Shown: piece after piece, positions 1 through 10,161 of the stretch
Layout of the letters: each line of letters opens with the position of its first letter
How positions within the stretch are numbered: position 1 is the first letter of the stretch
Origin: Leptasterias polaris
Lineage: Eukaryota; Echinodermata; Asteroidea; Forcipulatida; Asteriidae
Reading direction: 5' to 3'
NCBI GenBank assembly: GCA_037783415.1
Contig: JAZGTN010000054.1
Coordinates: 1,860,001 to 1,924,000, forward strand
DNA length: 64,000 nt
Program-made: the position numbers and the translations under genes
Notes under the pieces: generated by a model
Database searches by the model: none
Seen by the model: the letters and a program-made list of their open reading frames with translations, nothing else
Told to the model about the DNA's origin: nothing

Positions 1-1483
1 AAGCATGTTCCGTTAGCAATTTCTGACTTAAAGGAGCAAAAAATGAAAAAAATCGTAACAAATCGTGTGATGACGTCATCATGACGTCATTACAAGTTAG
101 ACAGGAACTTGCCATTATCTAACGACTTGCCAAGTTTCAACGTGATCAGACATATACTTTTGGAGATATACGACTTCAAAAAGTGCACCTTTAATGTCAC
201 GTCACGTGACCCCTGATGACGTAATCAATCTAAAACTTCATACATATGTTGGCTGCCTGACTGTCATCATGTGTATCAATTTTGAAGCGATTACAAAAAA
301 CTTCGCCACACACATCTTCTCAAAGTGCATTTTGAACAGTTTTCCAACTGCCGCTAGAGGGCGCTCTTGTGTATCGTTACGTCATCGGTATTTTTGTTTT
401 ACTGCACACTATTGCCAGACACTAACATCGTTGAAAGCATTTTCATAACATTTAGCACTTTTGAATTACGAAGGCACTTCCGGTTTCGACCGGAAGTAGA
501 GGTCGCGTGAGGTCACGCACACTGAATAAAATGAAGACCTAATTTATCCCTACCCAATCCCACAAACAGAAACCTACGGTCTCTTGTGGCTGATTTGATA
601 TAGATTTTCAAATATTTAAAATAGAAACCTTTAAGATGACGTCACGTGACAGGTGATGACGTCATCATGACGAATTTCTTTTAGGACCTTCCTTGCACCA
701 ATGCCTTTCATCACTGAAAGTTTCATTCCAATTGCTCTTTAGGAACTATGCAGATGAAAGTTTCATTGCAATTGCTTATCGGGAACTATGAAAAAAGGTG
801 CTTGGAACGAATTGTGCGTTATTTCAATGACTTCCGGAAGTCTGAAAAATAAAAATAAAAACTTTGAGTAAAACAATAGCTGTTTCGCTGCGCTGCGAAA
901 CAGCTATAAATCTGGACGAAAACAAAAGCTGTTCCGACTGAAATAGTCGGAACAGCTAATTAAGCTTTCTCGAAGCAGGAAATAACATAGATTTTATATA
1001 AAATCTGTGAGCTGAAAACACAAACTTTACCTCCAGCCTGCGCTAAGAGAAAAAGAGGGCACTGACAAAGTGCGCATGTCACAGGGCGTCCGGGACCGGA
1101 CACTTGAGGGCACTATTGTGTGTAAAACTCTTAGCAAATTGCCTGTTGGCATTGGGAACAATGCTGTTGCAAATGTAGCATTCGCTCTACAGGTACATGT
1201 ACATTAAGAGTGAAGTAGACTTTTCAAATACTAAACTTTGATTTAATAAAAGACTGTAAAAAATAATTTGATGACGTCATCCTGACCTCACTTCAAATGT
1301 CACTAGCCATGGTTGTTCTCTAACACTTCACCAAGTTTCAACTCAGTCAGCTGTTTGGTTTAGTAGATAGACTGCTTCAAAAAGTCAACCTTAAGGCAGT
1401 ACCACGTGACACATGATGACCTCAACAATCTTCAACTCCACACATATGTTGTCTGCATGAAGGTCATTATGCATAATAATCTT
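1..1483. repeat. Old dispersed repeat rich in TGACGTCA and CTTCCGG palindromes
   Basis: No gene is visible. The stretch holds several exact TGACGTCA octamers, for example at 71, 82, 637, 657 and 1272, often in pairs spaced by three or four bases. A CTTCCGG...CCGGAAG palindrome lies near 477-497. The segment 190-500 is paralogous to 14830-15130 and, inverted, to 19790-20130. The copy at about 1380-1483 is the left half of a repeat that resumes at 7025, because a retrotransposon separates the halves. The small open frames here overlap repeat sequence and look accidental. Confidence 0.7.
876..957. repeat. Two perfect 13-bp-stem hairpins
   Basis: The first hairpin (876-907) has arms ATAGCTGTTTCGC and its exact complement around a 6-nt loop. 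The second (927-957) has arms AGCTGTTCCGACT and its exact complement around a 5-nt loop. The two share the outer stem AGCTGTT/AACAGCT but have different inner stems (TCGC versus CCGACT), each still fully paired. The flank CTGGACGAAAACAA before the second is the near reverse complement of the flank TTGTTTTCGTCGAG that follows the hairpins at 15797 and 46057. Confidence 0.8.
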
Positions 1484-1620
1484 ATATATTTTCGTTGGCT
1501 TAGCCAGAGCGAGGATTTGCATGTGAATAGAACCAGTGAAGTGTGGATTAAGGTGTGGTTGAACAGGCGTGTTCAAGTCACTGACCGATTTCGCAGCAAG
1601 CAGAACGGACGTTAAATTTA
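1484..1620 (+). repeat. A1 split direct repeat (left end)
   Basis: This 137-bp segment is identical to 6495-6631. It marks the left terminus of the PAT/Ngaro-like element; sequence outside it matches the host repeat family rather than the second copy. Confidence 0.9.
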
Positions 1621-1651
1621 GTGCACTTGTTAGCTTTTAGCCTTAGCAAAC

Positions 1652-2883
1652 ATGTCCTGCGATGAACAATCGACTTCCTCAAAAGAGAGTACCATGTCTC
1701 TGAAACTTGTAGGAGATACTATTAAAGCTGCCCTTGGGGATTTCAGGGGCTATCTCGACTCGTCGCTGGACACTTTCCGGAAAGAAAGTGAGCTGAGACA
1801 ATAGACGACATCGGACCAGGTGCAGCAGCTTAAACGCACCACAGAGCTAAGTTTTCGTTTTAAAGGGAATAAGTCCCAATACGATTTTAACTCGGGTATC
1901 GTAGAGAAGCTCGATAGAGCAGAAAATTGTCTGAAGGACGAGGATTGTAAGTCGGCCAAATCCCTGGTGACTGAGGTTATCGCTGGAATTAAAAAGCGAA
2001 ACAAGCTAATCAGATTAGCAGACAAATCAGACGCAGGTCAGTATAAAATGGAATCAGTCTTGAAATACTCTTATGTTAATTGTACATTTGAATTATATAC
2101 TTACCGGAACTGTAGAGGATAAATCTAGTATCTTGCTTGAATTGTGTATTTAGAAGCTGGTTGTGGCATGGAATAGGGTATATGACCTTAAGATCCGTAC
2201 TTGGGTACTGTACATGACTATGTCAATATATGAATGTCATAAGGAGAAAGCGGAGGAGGGTGTTGCCCCCCCCCCCCCCCCCCTCACCATTCCAATCGTG
2301 GATGGATACTGCACATGCTTATAGTGTTCATGTAACGTATTGGTCTGCTATTAGAACTGTATTATATCGGTTCTTTTTATCTTCCTGAGCCTTTGTCATG
2401 CATCAAAGTTAGCCTGCATCAGCTAGTGTTAGGCATAGTTGTAATGTATTCGAAGGTATGTAAGTTATTTTCATAATGGTCTTTTGTAATTATGTAACAG
2501 GCTGGACCGCTGTGGATGAATACCTCAGTGACGAGCTCGCAAGCAACTCAGAGGATGAGAAAAGAATCCGCCAAGCACAAGCAAGGGCGGTTCGGGAAAA
2601 ACGCATGCAGAAAAGCAGTAGTCAATTTTCAAACAAACGTCAGCGACAAAATGCTGGTCCTGATTCTACTGCTTCTTCTTCTTCAAGCACTAGCCTTTTT
2701 CGAAGCTTTCACCCGAACAGTAGATTTACATCTGGGTCATCCACATGGGGTACAGGTTCAAAACCATCTGACTTGTGCTTTGCCTGTGGAAAAGCAGGGC
2801 ACTGGAGAAGGAACTGTGGGCAGCAGAAGTTGGGAGACACTGACACAGCCAGTCGAAAGGCAACACAGCCCCGAAATTGGTAA
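1652..2883 (+). pseudogene. Gag-like protein with zinc knuckle, two exons
   Basis: An ATG at 1652 opens a frame that meets one in-frame TAG at 1802-1804 and then continues in the same frame past 1820. The frame reaches DKSDAG at 2036, where a GTCAGT donor starts an apparent intron (2037-2500) ending in TATGTAACAG. Joining the exons in phase 1 gives ...DAG|WTAVDEYLSDEL..., which stays in frame. The second exon is acidic, then serine-rich, and ends with a CCHC zinc knuckle (CFACGKAGHWRRNC, C-X2-C-X4-H-X4-C) near 2776-2817 and a TAA at 2881. A run of about 18 C lies in the intron at 2266-2283. Gag proteins of this order package element RNA. The TAG probably inactivates this copy. Confidence 0.8.
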
Positions 2884-4898
2884 TGTAGTCCTAGTAGAGG
2901 AGGACATAGCCAGCAGCTCCGCAGTCCAAACAGAGACAGGGTATGATTTAGACTTTTATGTTGCAAACTATTATGAATATGAGCAAGGGAATGAGGAGCC
3001 TTGGATAAAAGGCAGATTGAAGACAGCCATAGAATTTTGGAGGTCCATAGATGCTAACCCAGTGGTCCTAGATATTATATTAAATGGTTATAAGTTACCT
3101 TTTATTAATACGCCAACACGAAACATCTTGAGAAATAACAAGTCGGCATTGGAAAACAGTGAATTTGTTTCTGAAGTGATATCGGATCTTCTGAATAAAG
3201 GTTTAATTATTCAGTGCATAGAAGTTCCTATTGTAGTTAACCCTTTGTCAGTCGCCAGCCAAACTTCAGGCAAAAAGAGGTTAATTCTTGATCTTCGTTA
3301 TGTAAACCAATTTCTCTGGAAAGATAAGATTACGTTTGATGACTGGAAAGTTGCTAAGTCATTTTTTGATAAAGGTGATTTCTTATTCTCTTTTGATCTA
3401 AAGTCCGGATATCACCATATTGATATTTTTCCTGATCATTGTAAATTCCTTAGTTTCGCTTGGACCAATAGAAAGGTCACCAAGTATTATTCATTTCTAG
3501 TGTTACCTTTTGGTTTATCAACGGCTCCTTACGTTTTTACGAAATGTTTAAGGCCCCTTGTAAAACATTGGCGAAGTCAGGGATTGTTTGTAGTAGTATA
3601 CCTAGATGATGGCTGGTGCAGAGCTAGTACAGAGAAAGAAGCAAACACCAATGCTTCTAGGGTAAAATCAGATCTCTTATCAGCAGGATTGGTTCCAATG
3701 TTGATAAGTCCCAATGGGTTGCTACGCAAAGTTTGGTTTGGTTAGGTTTACTATGGGACTCGAGAGATTGCTCAATAAGAGCTACAGACAGAAGAATTCA
3801 GGATGTTATTAATTGTATAAATGATATTCAGGACGGGCTTCCCTACACCTCGGCTAGGAAGTTGGCTTCGGTCACTGGTAAAATTATTTCTCTTAGCCCG
3901 GTAGTCGGGTTTGTTTCTCAACTGAAAACGAGGTTTCTTCATTTAGAAATTATCAGGAGGGTACATTGGGATTACCAGTTCAGACTCAGTGGTAACAGTA
4001 AAGTTATTGAGGAGCTAGTTTTTTGGAAGTCAGAAGTTGTAACTCTGAACAAGCGATACTTGTATGAATACTCACTTCCTAAGCGTTTTGAATATGCAGA
4101 TGCTAGCCAACTGGGCTGTGGTGCATGGATGATTGGGTGTGCTGGGGAGATTACCCTACAAAGAAACTGGAGTAGCGTTGAAGAAACGAAGAGCTCCACC
4201 TGGAGAGAATTGCAAGCGGTTTACCTTGCATTGCAAGCATTTGTTCAAAGTTTGGAGGGAAAAGTGGTTAAGTTTTTCACTGATAATAAAGGTGTAGTCT
4301 CGGTAGTGAATAAAGGTAGCATGATAGAAGAACTTCTCTTACTCAGTTTGGATATATTCAGATTTTGCAGGCATCATGGTATCCAACTGGATATACAGTG
4401 GATTCCCAGAGAGTTGAACCAACGTGCAGATGAGATCAGTAGGGAGGTTGATTGTGACGACTGGGGGGTCGCATTAGAATTCTTTCAATTTATCGACAAA
4501 ATGTGGGGACCGCACACAATTGATCGGTTTGCTGATGAAACAAACACTAAGCTGCCACGATTCAACTCTAAATATTCATGCCCTGGCACTTGTCAAGTAG
4601 ATGCATTCTCCTGTAACTGGTATGGGGAGAATAACTGGCTAGTCCCTCCTGTATACTTGGTTGGGGATGTTCTCAAGCATCTAAACATTTCTCAGGCACA
4701 AGGAACTTTGGTTATTCCATGTTGGCCCTCGGCCCCCTTTTGGCCATTATTGTTTTCACCGCAAAGTTCATTCCGGAATTTGGTTGCACACACAATGAAA
4801 TTCTCTGACCCGTCAGGTATTTTTGTGCAGGGTAATTATCAGCCATCTATATTTGGATCCCCTTTCCTAAAGTCTGCAGTACTTTGCATTAGACTCAT
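2516..4898 (+). pseudogene. Reverse transcriptase-RNase H of the PAT/Ngaro-like element
   Basis: The frame overlaps the end of gag in another phase; recognisable pol sequence starts near 2884. RT motifs are visible in order: a KRLILDLRYVN block near 3277, FSFDLKSGYHHI (motif A) near 3390, FGLSTAPYVFT (motif B) and VVVYLDDGW (motif C, catalytic YLDD) near 3590-3612. A one-base loss near 3697 shifts the frame to the one open over 3733-4902. That frame holds RNase H motifs (YADAS near 4095, TWRELQAVYLAL near 4200, TDNKGVVSVVN near 4280). It ends with the VDAF...ENNWLVPP...CWPSAPFWP block found after RNase H in this retrotransposon group. No methyltransferase domain is seen, which fits Ngaro/PAT better than DIRS1. 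A GTAAGT donor begins at 4899, one base before the frame would meet a stop. Confidence 0.85.
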
Positions 4899-5078
4899 GT
4901 AAGTTATGTGTGAATCTGTGAACATTTGTGTTTTTCGATCTTACCAATAGTGTACAGGGCCTTTAAGTACGAGAAGTTCTTTAGATATAAATTATTGAAA
5001 TTGTGGGGTAAACAAGGTTCATGGACGTTAGAGGGGCCGTATGTTAGGAGAGATGAACTTACCATGCGTAATTTAAAT

Positions 5079-5172
5079 GCCGCATGGCAGGAGAGCCGCA
5101 TGGCAAGAGAGCCGCATGGCAGAAATAGCCGCATGGCAGATTAGCCGAATGGCAGATTAGCCGAATGGCAGA
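5079..5172 (+). repeat. 16-bp minisatellite, about six copies
   Basis: The unit is GCCGCATGGCAGA plus two to four bases, starting near 5079, 5095, 5111, 5128, 5144 and 5160; the last copies carry GCCGAATGGC. It lies in the presumed intron between the RNase H and recombinase exons. The same GCCGCATGGCAA core occurs once in the recombinase exon at 5349-5360. Confidence 0.8.
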
Positions 5173-5253
5173 GAAGAAACTGCTAGTAAAGATATTGCAT
5201 GATGACAGTGATAACTTTGTATTTGTATTATCGATTTAATTTATTTTGTGCAG

Positions 5254-6224
5254 ACTTGGCAAGGAAGACGCATATGCTTCAACGTTGGCTGAGATATTGG
5301 AAGCATCCAGCGCTTCCAGCACGACTAAAAAATACAATGCCGCTTTTGCCGCATGGCAACATGGTGCACTTCACAGATGGTGACTCCAATACCGGCAGTT
5401 CCAGATGACGTGTGTCGTTATTTTATATACTTGTTTAATAAGGGCGCTCCATACTCAAGAATTGAATCAACTTTTTATGGAATTAAATGGCGTCATGACT
5501 GTTTTTCTGGATGTAACTATAATCCATGCGACAGCAGGTTCCTACATAATGTATTACAGGGACTTAAGAGGAGATTGGCAAAACCTTTAATAAAGAAAGA
5601 ACCGATTACCCCGGAAATCTTAAAGACTGTCATCAGTAAATATGAGTCGAACAGCCTGATGGATATTAGATTGTGTACCATGATACTTATATCATATGCA
5701 GGATTCTTATGTCATAGTGAACTTATTAATATAAGAAGATGTGATCTTCAGTTGCATACTACATTTGTAAATATTTTCATAAGTAAAAGTAAGACAGATA
5801 TTTTTAGGCAGGGAGCGTGGGTTCTGATAGCGGCGACAAACTCGCCCACCTGCCCTCTTAGTATGCTTAAGAAATATTTAACAGTTGCAGATTTAATGGA
5901 GGATGATTCAGATGAAGCTTTTTTGTTTAGGCCATATGTAACTTTATCAAATCAGAGAATAGGTACAAATTAAGGTCTGGCCAACTTTCTTACTCAAGAT
6001 GCCTAGACACATTTAAAAGTGCATTGTGTTCAGTCGGACTAGACCCCAAGCGTTTCGGATTGCATAGTCTAAGAGCTGGGGGAGCCACGGCTGCTGCCCA
6101 TATTGGAGTGCCGGACAGACTTTTCAAAAAACATGGGCGCTGGCGTTCTGAGAAGGCCAAAGACGGTTACGTGGAAGATTCAATGGAGGATAGATTATCA
6201 GTATCCAGTAGATTAGGATTGTAA
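5254..6224 (+). pseudogene. Tyrosine recombinase of the PAT/Ngaro-like element
   Basis: The exon follows a TTATTTTGTGCAG acceptor ending at 5253. Splicing from 4898 to 5254 keeps the RNase H frame open into KEDAYASTLAEI and on to KKYNAAFAAW, an N-terminal core-binding region. One-base shifts near 5350-5365 and near 5966-5972 then move the frame. Catalytic features are YAGFLCHSEL (the usual Arg before xxSEL is Cys), SKTDIFRQG (Lys), HSLRAGG (HxxR), KHGRW and the nucleophile region GYVED. The enzyme would integrate the circular DNA form. Two shifts and the Arg-to-Cys change indicate that this copy is inactive. Confidence 0.8.
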
Positions 6225-6328
6225 AGTTAGATTGTGTAGAGAGTACATTCCTTGATGTTATGATTATAATAATTACGAACGTACTAAAACACCCGCTCTT
6301 TATTTCCTGAGATAATAAATGTATGAAG

Positions 6329-6631
6329 GCAATGCTTGCCATCGAAGTTCGGTGTTCCCCAAATGTGTTGCTTACATTGTTGTTTATTAATATGTATTTA
6401 ATTGCAGGTGGGGTAATAGGGGTGGGAACAATACACGAGGGTAGGCGGCAATGAAAATAATTTATTCGCGTTTGAGTGGCGAATTAGAGAATAAATATAT
6501 TTTCGTTGGCTTAGCCAGAGCGAGGATTTGCATGTGAATAGAACCAGTGAAGTGTGGATTAAGGTGTGGTTGAACAGGCGTGTTCAAGTCACTGACCGAT
6601 TTCGCAGCAAGCAGAACGGACGTTAAATTTA
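6329..6631 (+). repeat. B1A2 internal repeat block
   Basis: B1 (6329-6494) and A2 (6495-6631) are directly contiguous. B1 matches 6859-7024 with one difference (TTTATTCGCG versus TTTGTTCGCG) and A2 matches 1484-1620. In this group the block is thought to template the joining of both ends during reverse transcription. The recombinase frame ends about 100 bp upstream. Confidence 0.9.
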
Positions 6632-6858
6632 CCTAGAATTATTATGAGTTATTACTTAATAATTCTGCATACTTGTATAATTCCTTCCAGATAAGCTTGC
6701 CTGGTATACTTCCACATACATGTAGTATACGAACCAGATCCAAGACTGGATAGTAGTATAAACGTCTACAGAAGATTGATTTTACTGGCGTCCGACCACG
6801 CACATGTGATACACACATGGCCTAACAACGACAGGAAGACCAATCAGAGACCGTCCGT

Positions 6859-7024
6859 GCAATGCTTGCCATCGAAGTTCGGTGTTCCCCAAATGTGTTG
6901 CTTACATTGTTGTTTATTAATATGTATTTAATTGCAGGTGGGGTAATAGGGGTGGGAACAATACACGAGGGTAGGCGGCAATGAAAATAATTTGTTCGCG
7001 TTTGAGTGGCGAATTAGAGAATAA
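6859..7024 (+). repeat. B2 split direct repeat (right end)
   Basis: This 166-bp copy of B1 ends at ATAA; the next bases, GAAACGATTATCATAAAC, rejoin the host repeat that was interrupted at 1483. Confidence 0.9.
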
Positions 7025-7690
7025 GAAACGATTATCATAAACTTCGCCAAAGACATCAAATAGAAGTGTATTTTGAGCTGTTTTTAACCTGCCGCTAGAG
7101 GGTGCTATTAGATGTTATGACGTCACCGGTTAAATTTTTGTAAACCAGACCCTTGCTCGACTATCACATCATTGAAAAACAACTTGAAAAAAATTGCACC
7201 TTTTAAATTACAAGGCACTTCCAGTTTCGACCGGAAGTAGAGGTCAAGTCATGTCCTGTACACAATCAAAAATAAAGACCTATATTACTTCTATATAATC
7301 CCGCAAAAAGCAACCAACGGTCGCTTCTTCTTGATTTGATATGAATTTTCAAAGATTAAAATATTTAATATTTAAAAACCTTATAATTTGACACCTGATG
7401 ACGTCATCATGACGTAATTGAAGAGGTTTCATCTCCTAATGGTTTTCTAGCTGTATGTGAAATTTAAAGTTTATATGAGTTTGGGAAGTGTGTTTTTGTT
7501 GGCAGACAATCGACGGAGAGAAGAAGAAAAAGTATTAAGAAAAAGTATTAAGAAAAAACGAACAAAAACAAGAGGTGTTTGGCTGTTGCCAGAACACCTA
7601 AAAAACGAACAAAAACAAGAGGTGTTGGGCTGTCGCCCGAGCACATAAAAAGTCCAGATTTAGAATTTGTCTTACCACAAACTCACTCCC
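7025..7690. repeat. Right half of the interrupted host repeat, with two imperfect hairpins
   Basis: No gene is visible. The sequence continues the repeat broken at 1483 and contains TGACGTCA at 7118 and about 7400 and a CTTCC...GGAAG palindrome near 7215-7240. A purine-rich stretch (7500-7570) leads to two imperfect hairpins, AGGTGTTTGGC...AGAACACCT (7573-7599) and AGGTGTTGGGC...CGAGCACAT (7620-7645). The same order of parts recurs at 15400-15581. Confidence 0.7.
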
Positions 7691-7822
7691 AACAGTAGTG
7701 TGGGTAGGGTCTACAAATGATTACTTACCTACAGTAGTGTGGGTAGGGTCTACAAATGATTACTTACCTGTAGAGCAACTACATTTGCATGTTCCTATTA
7801 CCAGCAGGTATTTACCACTAAT
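7691..7822. repeat. Left inverted terminal repeat of the DIRS-like element, partly duplicated
   Basis: CAGTAGTGTGGGTAGGGTCT, followed by ACAAATGATTACTTACCT, occurs twice in tandem (about 7694-7731 and 7732-7769). The continuation TGTAGAGCAACTACATTTGC and onward to 7822 is the complement of 12080-12137. A related terminus, CACAGTAGTGTGGTTGGGGT, begins the DIRS remnant at 58735. Confidence 0.75.
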
Positions 7823-8150
7823 AGTGTTATCCTGTGGTGAATGCACCAATGGAACAGCTTCCATGTGAGCGACCTTGTGCCCCCCTGGCGATTAATATAA
7901 GCCACCACTGTGGCGTTGTCGCACCGAACCAGGACAGCCCGACCCGTAACCAGGGACCAGAAATGCTGGAGTGCGTTAAAGACCGCCAACAACTCGAGCA
8001 CATTGATATGGCTCGAAAGGTATTCGGGCCCCCACCATCCCGCCACCTGGCGTGGGGGTAGGGTGGCCCCCCAGCTGAAAAGTGATGCGTCTGTTGTGAC
8101 GGTCAGTGACAGCTGTGGCCTGAGAAAGGCCAGCCTCCCTGCAAGCAGCA
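7798..8150 (-). pseudogene. DIRS RNase H fragment
   Basis: The minus-strand frame shows TVTTDASLFSWGATL, WWGPEYLSSHINVLELLAV, VRCDNATVVAYINRQGG and the tail of an RNase H fold. The acidic residues of DAS, the E of LEL and the D of CDN correspond to the catalytic positions. The first ~38 residues of the open frame (above 8150) are not RNase H but derive from the adjoining unrelated sequence. At its other end the frame runs into the terminal repeat at 7798, so it is a truncated remnant. Confidence 0.75.
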
Positions 8151-9889
8151 TTTTAGCATATGAAAAAAATATTTTTTTAAAATTTAATAATAAAGGAGAA
8201 AGAAATGAAAACATTGTTGACTCTGATCCAATAATTATATTATCTCCAAAAGACACAAGTTGCAGCATGTGTTAGTCGGGTACCCCGTGTTTGGTAAATG
8301 TTTTTGTGTGTAATTCTTAACACCAAAAGGCAAAATAAACTCTAGGAACCATACCACTCCCTTCATTATCGCATGGATGCCCCATTGACGGTTAGCCGTG
8401 TGGGATCTGTAAACTTGCAAGCTGTTTCAACCATAGAGCAAGTGTTTCAACAAACAAAACATAAAAGAAACGAAAGTTACCGTTACAGGTCTTGCCTGGA
8501 AGGTAAAGGTTGATTTAAATTTCTCCCATTCTGTTTTTTGCAATTAAGCGGTCGCCAAACGCGATTCAAAACAGCAGCGGGCGAGTCAAAACCTTATTTT
8601 ATTACAAAAAGTATTATTACCAAAATTCCGCTCTGGTCGTGAGAAAAAATTATGTTCCGTGTAACAATTAATATAAGTGGGAAGGCCTACAGTGGTCAAA
8701 TCTCCGTTGGGGGCGAGTTGACTGGTTTCAGTAGATTTGATGTTTGCTTGCCATCATTCACCATAATATCTACCACTCGCCACTCGCGACGGTACCATGC
8801 CCGTACAAACACAACCGCGTGTTTGTATAGTGCAGCCACAGGGTCCAAAGTCCATCTATCAGCGCGCTGTGATTGGCTGTAGATAATATCCATATTCATG
8901 AAGAAAGCTTGGCTAGACTCTAACTCGGTACACGTTCACGAGTTGAGTAGAAGTAGTTGCACAGTACAGTGGAGGCTGTGGATTTCTGTACTAACACACG
9001 CCCTTGTACTAAGGCTACTAAAACATTGAGAACATTGCCTACGCGATGCCACTGAGTATCGTCGGACGTGGTGGTTCGTTAATTTTTCATCAATGTTGAA
9101 CATTTGCTGCTCGTTGAATTGCGAAGACGCTGATGCAAAAAAGGTTCTGATTTAATAGATCCTTAAATCAGGAATCCATTGATTTGGTTGTTGATGAAAA
9201 AACAAACCATTAAGGGCAAAAGTTAGCCAACTTCGTGTTTTGCCCCACACTCTTCAAAATGTGCACAACACATGCGGGCCCATGGAAAACAAATTGCGAG
9301 CGAGTTAAGTTTGATTTTATTTAGTCCATCCAGCAAAAAAACCCAAACAAAACAGAACATCAGTTAAGGAAAGCCCCTCTCAATTAAAAAACAAACAAAA
9401 GTTCAGTATTAGTTTTTAAAGCACCCATGATACAAGATCATTGAACATCAGTCAATATGTTTTTGGGAATCATCTGGCGAAAAAGAAGGGGGCAAAACAA
9501 TTCAAACAATTGACAATAATATATATAAATCAAAACATTCAAAATGACAGCCAATCATTATAAGGTAATCCGAAGTTTGCCAAAAGGTTAAACAAATTAT
9601 TGTAAAGATGCCTTGGCCTATGTATGTATATATCCTTTAAACATTTTAAATTGTAATTCTTGTGTTATTGATTTTTGTGGTCTAAACAAAGTCTCATCTA
9701 AACTATAAATAAGTTTCTTACAATGAACTCAACAACCAAAAAACGTATTTGTAGGAGCCTACACAGCAACCCAAATTCAGGACACAGAATACACCAGCAA
9801 ATAAGAGAGTACAATCTGTAAATGGACCTTCTCGCTGGGCCTAATAAAACAATTGATAAACAAAGTTACATTTTCAGGTAATTTGAACA
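8151..9889. other. No gene seen; sequence interrupting the DIRS remnant
   Basis: AT-rich sequence with no convincing frame. The only notable pieces are a TCGGGTACCCCG palindrome near 8277-8288 and a GC-richer stretch near 8680-8990. It separates the RNase H fragment from the RT fragment, so at least part is a later insertion, but I found no terminal repeats or target duplication for it. Confidence 0.5.
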
Positions 9890-10101
9890 AGTTTGGGCGG
9901 CCAGCCTCGATCTGAAGGACGCTTACTTGCTTGCCCTGTCAGACCAGAGCACTGGAAACTTCTTCGGTTCCAATACAACAACATCCTATACGAATTTAGG
10001 CCCCCTCTGGAGGTCGAGCGCTGCTCCCAGAAAAATCGGAAACTGGGAGGGGAGCGGGTGCAACTTCTCGTGGTTGATGATAAACCCGAGGTCAGATGTG
10101 A
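9890..10101. repeat. Chimeric duplicate: inverted RT segment fused to a direct RT segment
   Basis: 9890-10000 is the reverse complement of 10726-10836 (the SLDLKDAYL region of RT). 10000-10101 is a direct copy of 10452-10553 (the region just after the YLND motif). The two copies meet at GG (9999-10000). Similarity is very high in both halves, so the rearrangement is young relative to the rest of the element. Confidence 0.85.
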
Positions 10102-10161
10102 ATTTTCAATGAAAACAGTTGCACACCCTATTTTTCAATTTGCACTCCCACTTTTCAAATC

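Larger units (their letters stand above)
1484..7024 (+). mobile_element. PAT/Ngaro-like tyrosine-recombinase retrotransposon, full length
   Basis: The element has the split direct repeat layout A1 - genes - B1A2 - B2. A1 is 1484-1620, B1 6329-6494, A2 6495-6631 and B2 6859-7024. B1 and A2 abut exactly, which is the diagnostic arrangement of the PAT/Ngaro branch of DIRS-order elements. As read, A1 and A2 are identical over 137 bp and B1 and B2 differ at one of 166 positions. It carries gag-like, RT-RNase H and tyrosine recombinase frames in that order. No target duplication is seen, as expected for integration by a tyrosine recombinase. About 227 bp of unique sequence separates A2 from B2. It interrupts an older repeat whose uninterrupted form is seen near 14880-14960. 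Confidence 0.9.

Noticed and set aside
2266..2283. Poly-C tract as a functional element (with the poly-G at 51391 and poly-C at 58718)
   Set aside because: Homopolymers of this kind are prone to sequencing and slippage variation, and nothing around them suggests a role.
3230..3250. TTAACCCTTT as another piggyBac end
   Set aside because: It is part of the RT coding frame (VVNPLS) and has no partner end.
7457..7648. Lysine-rich plus-strand frame
   Set aside because: It lies in the purine-rich part of the dispersed repeat and hairpins; the same DNA at 15400-15600 encodes a different peptide.
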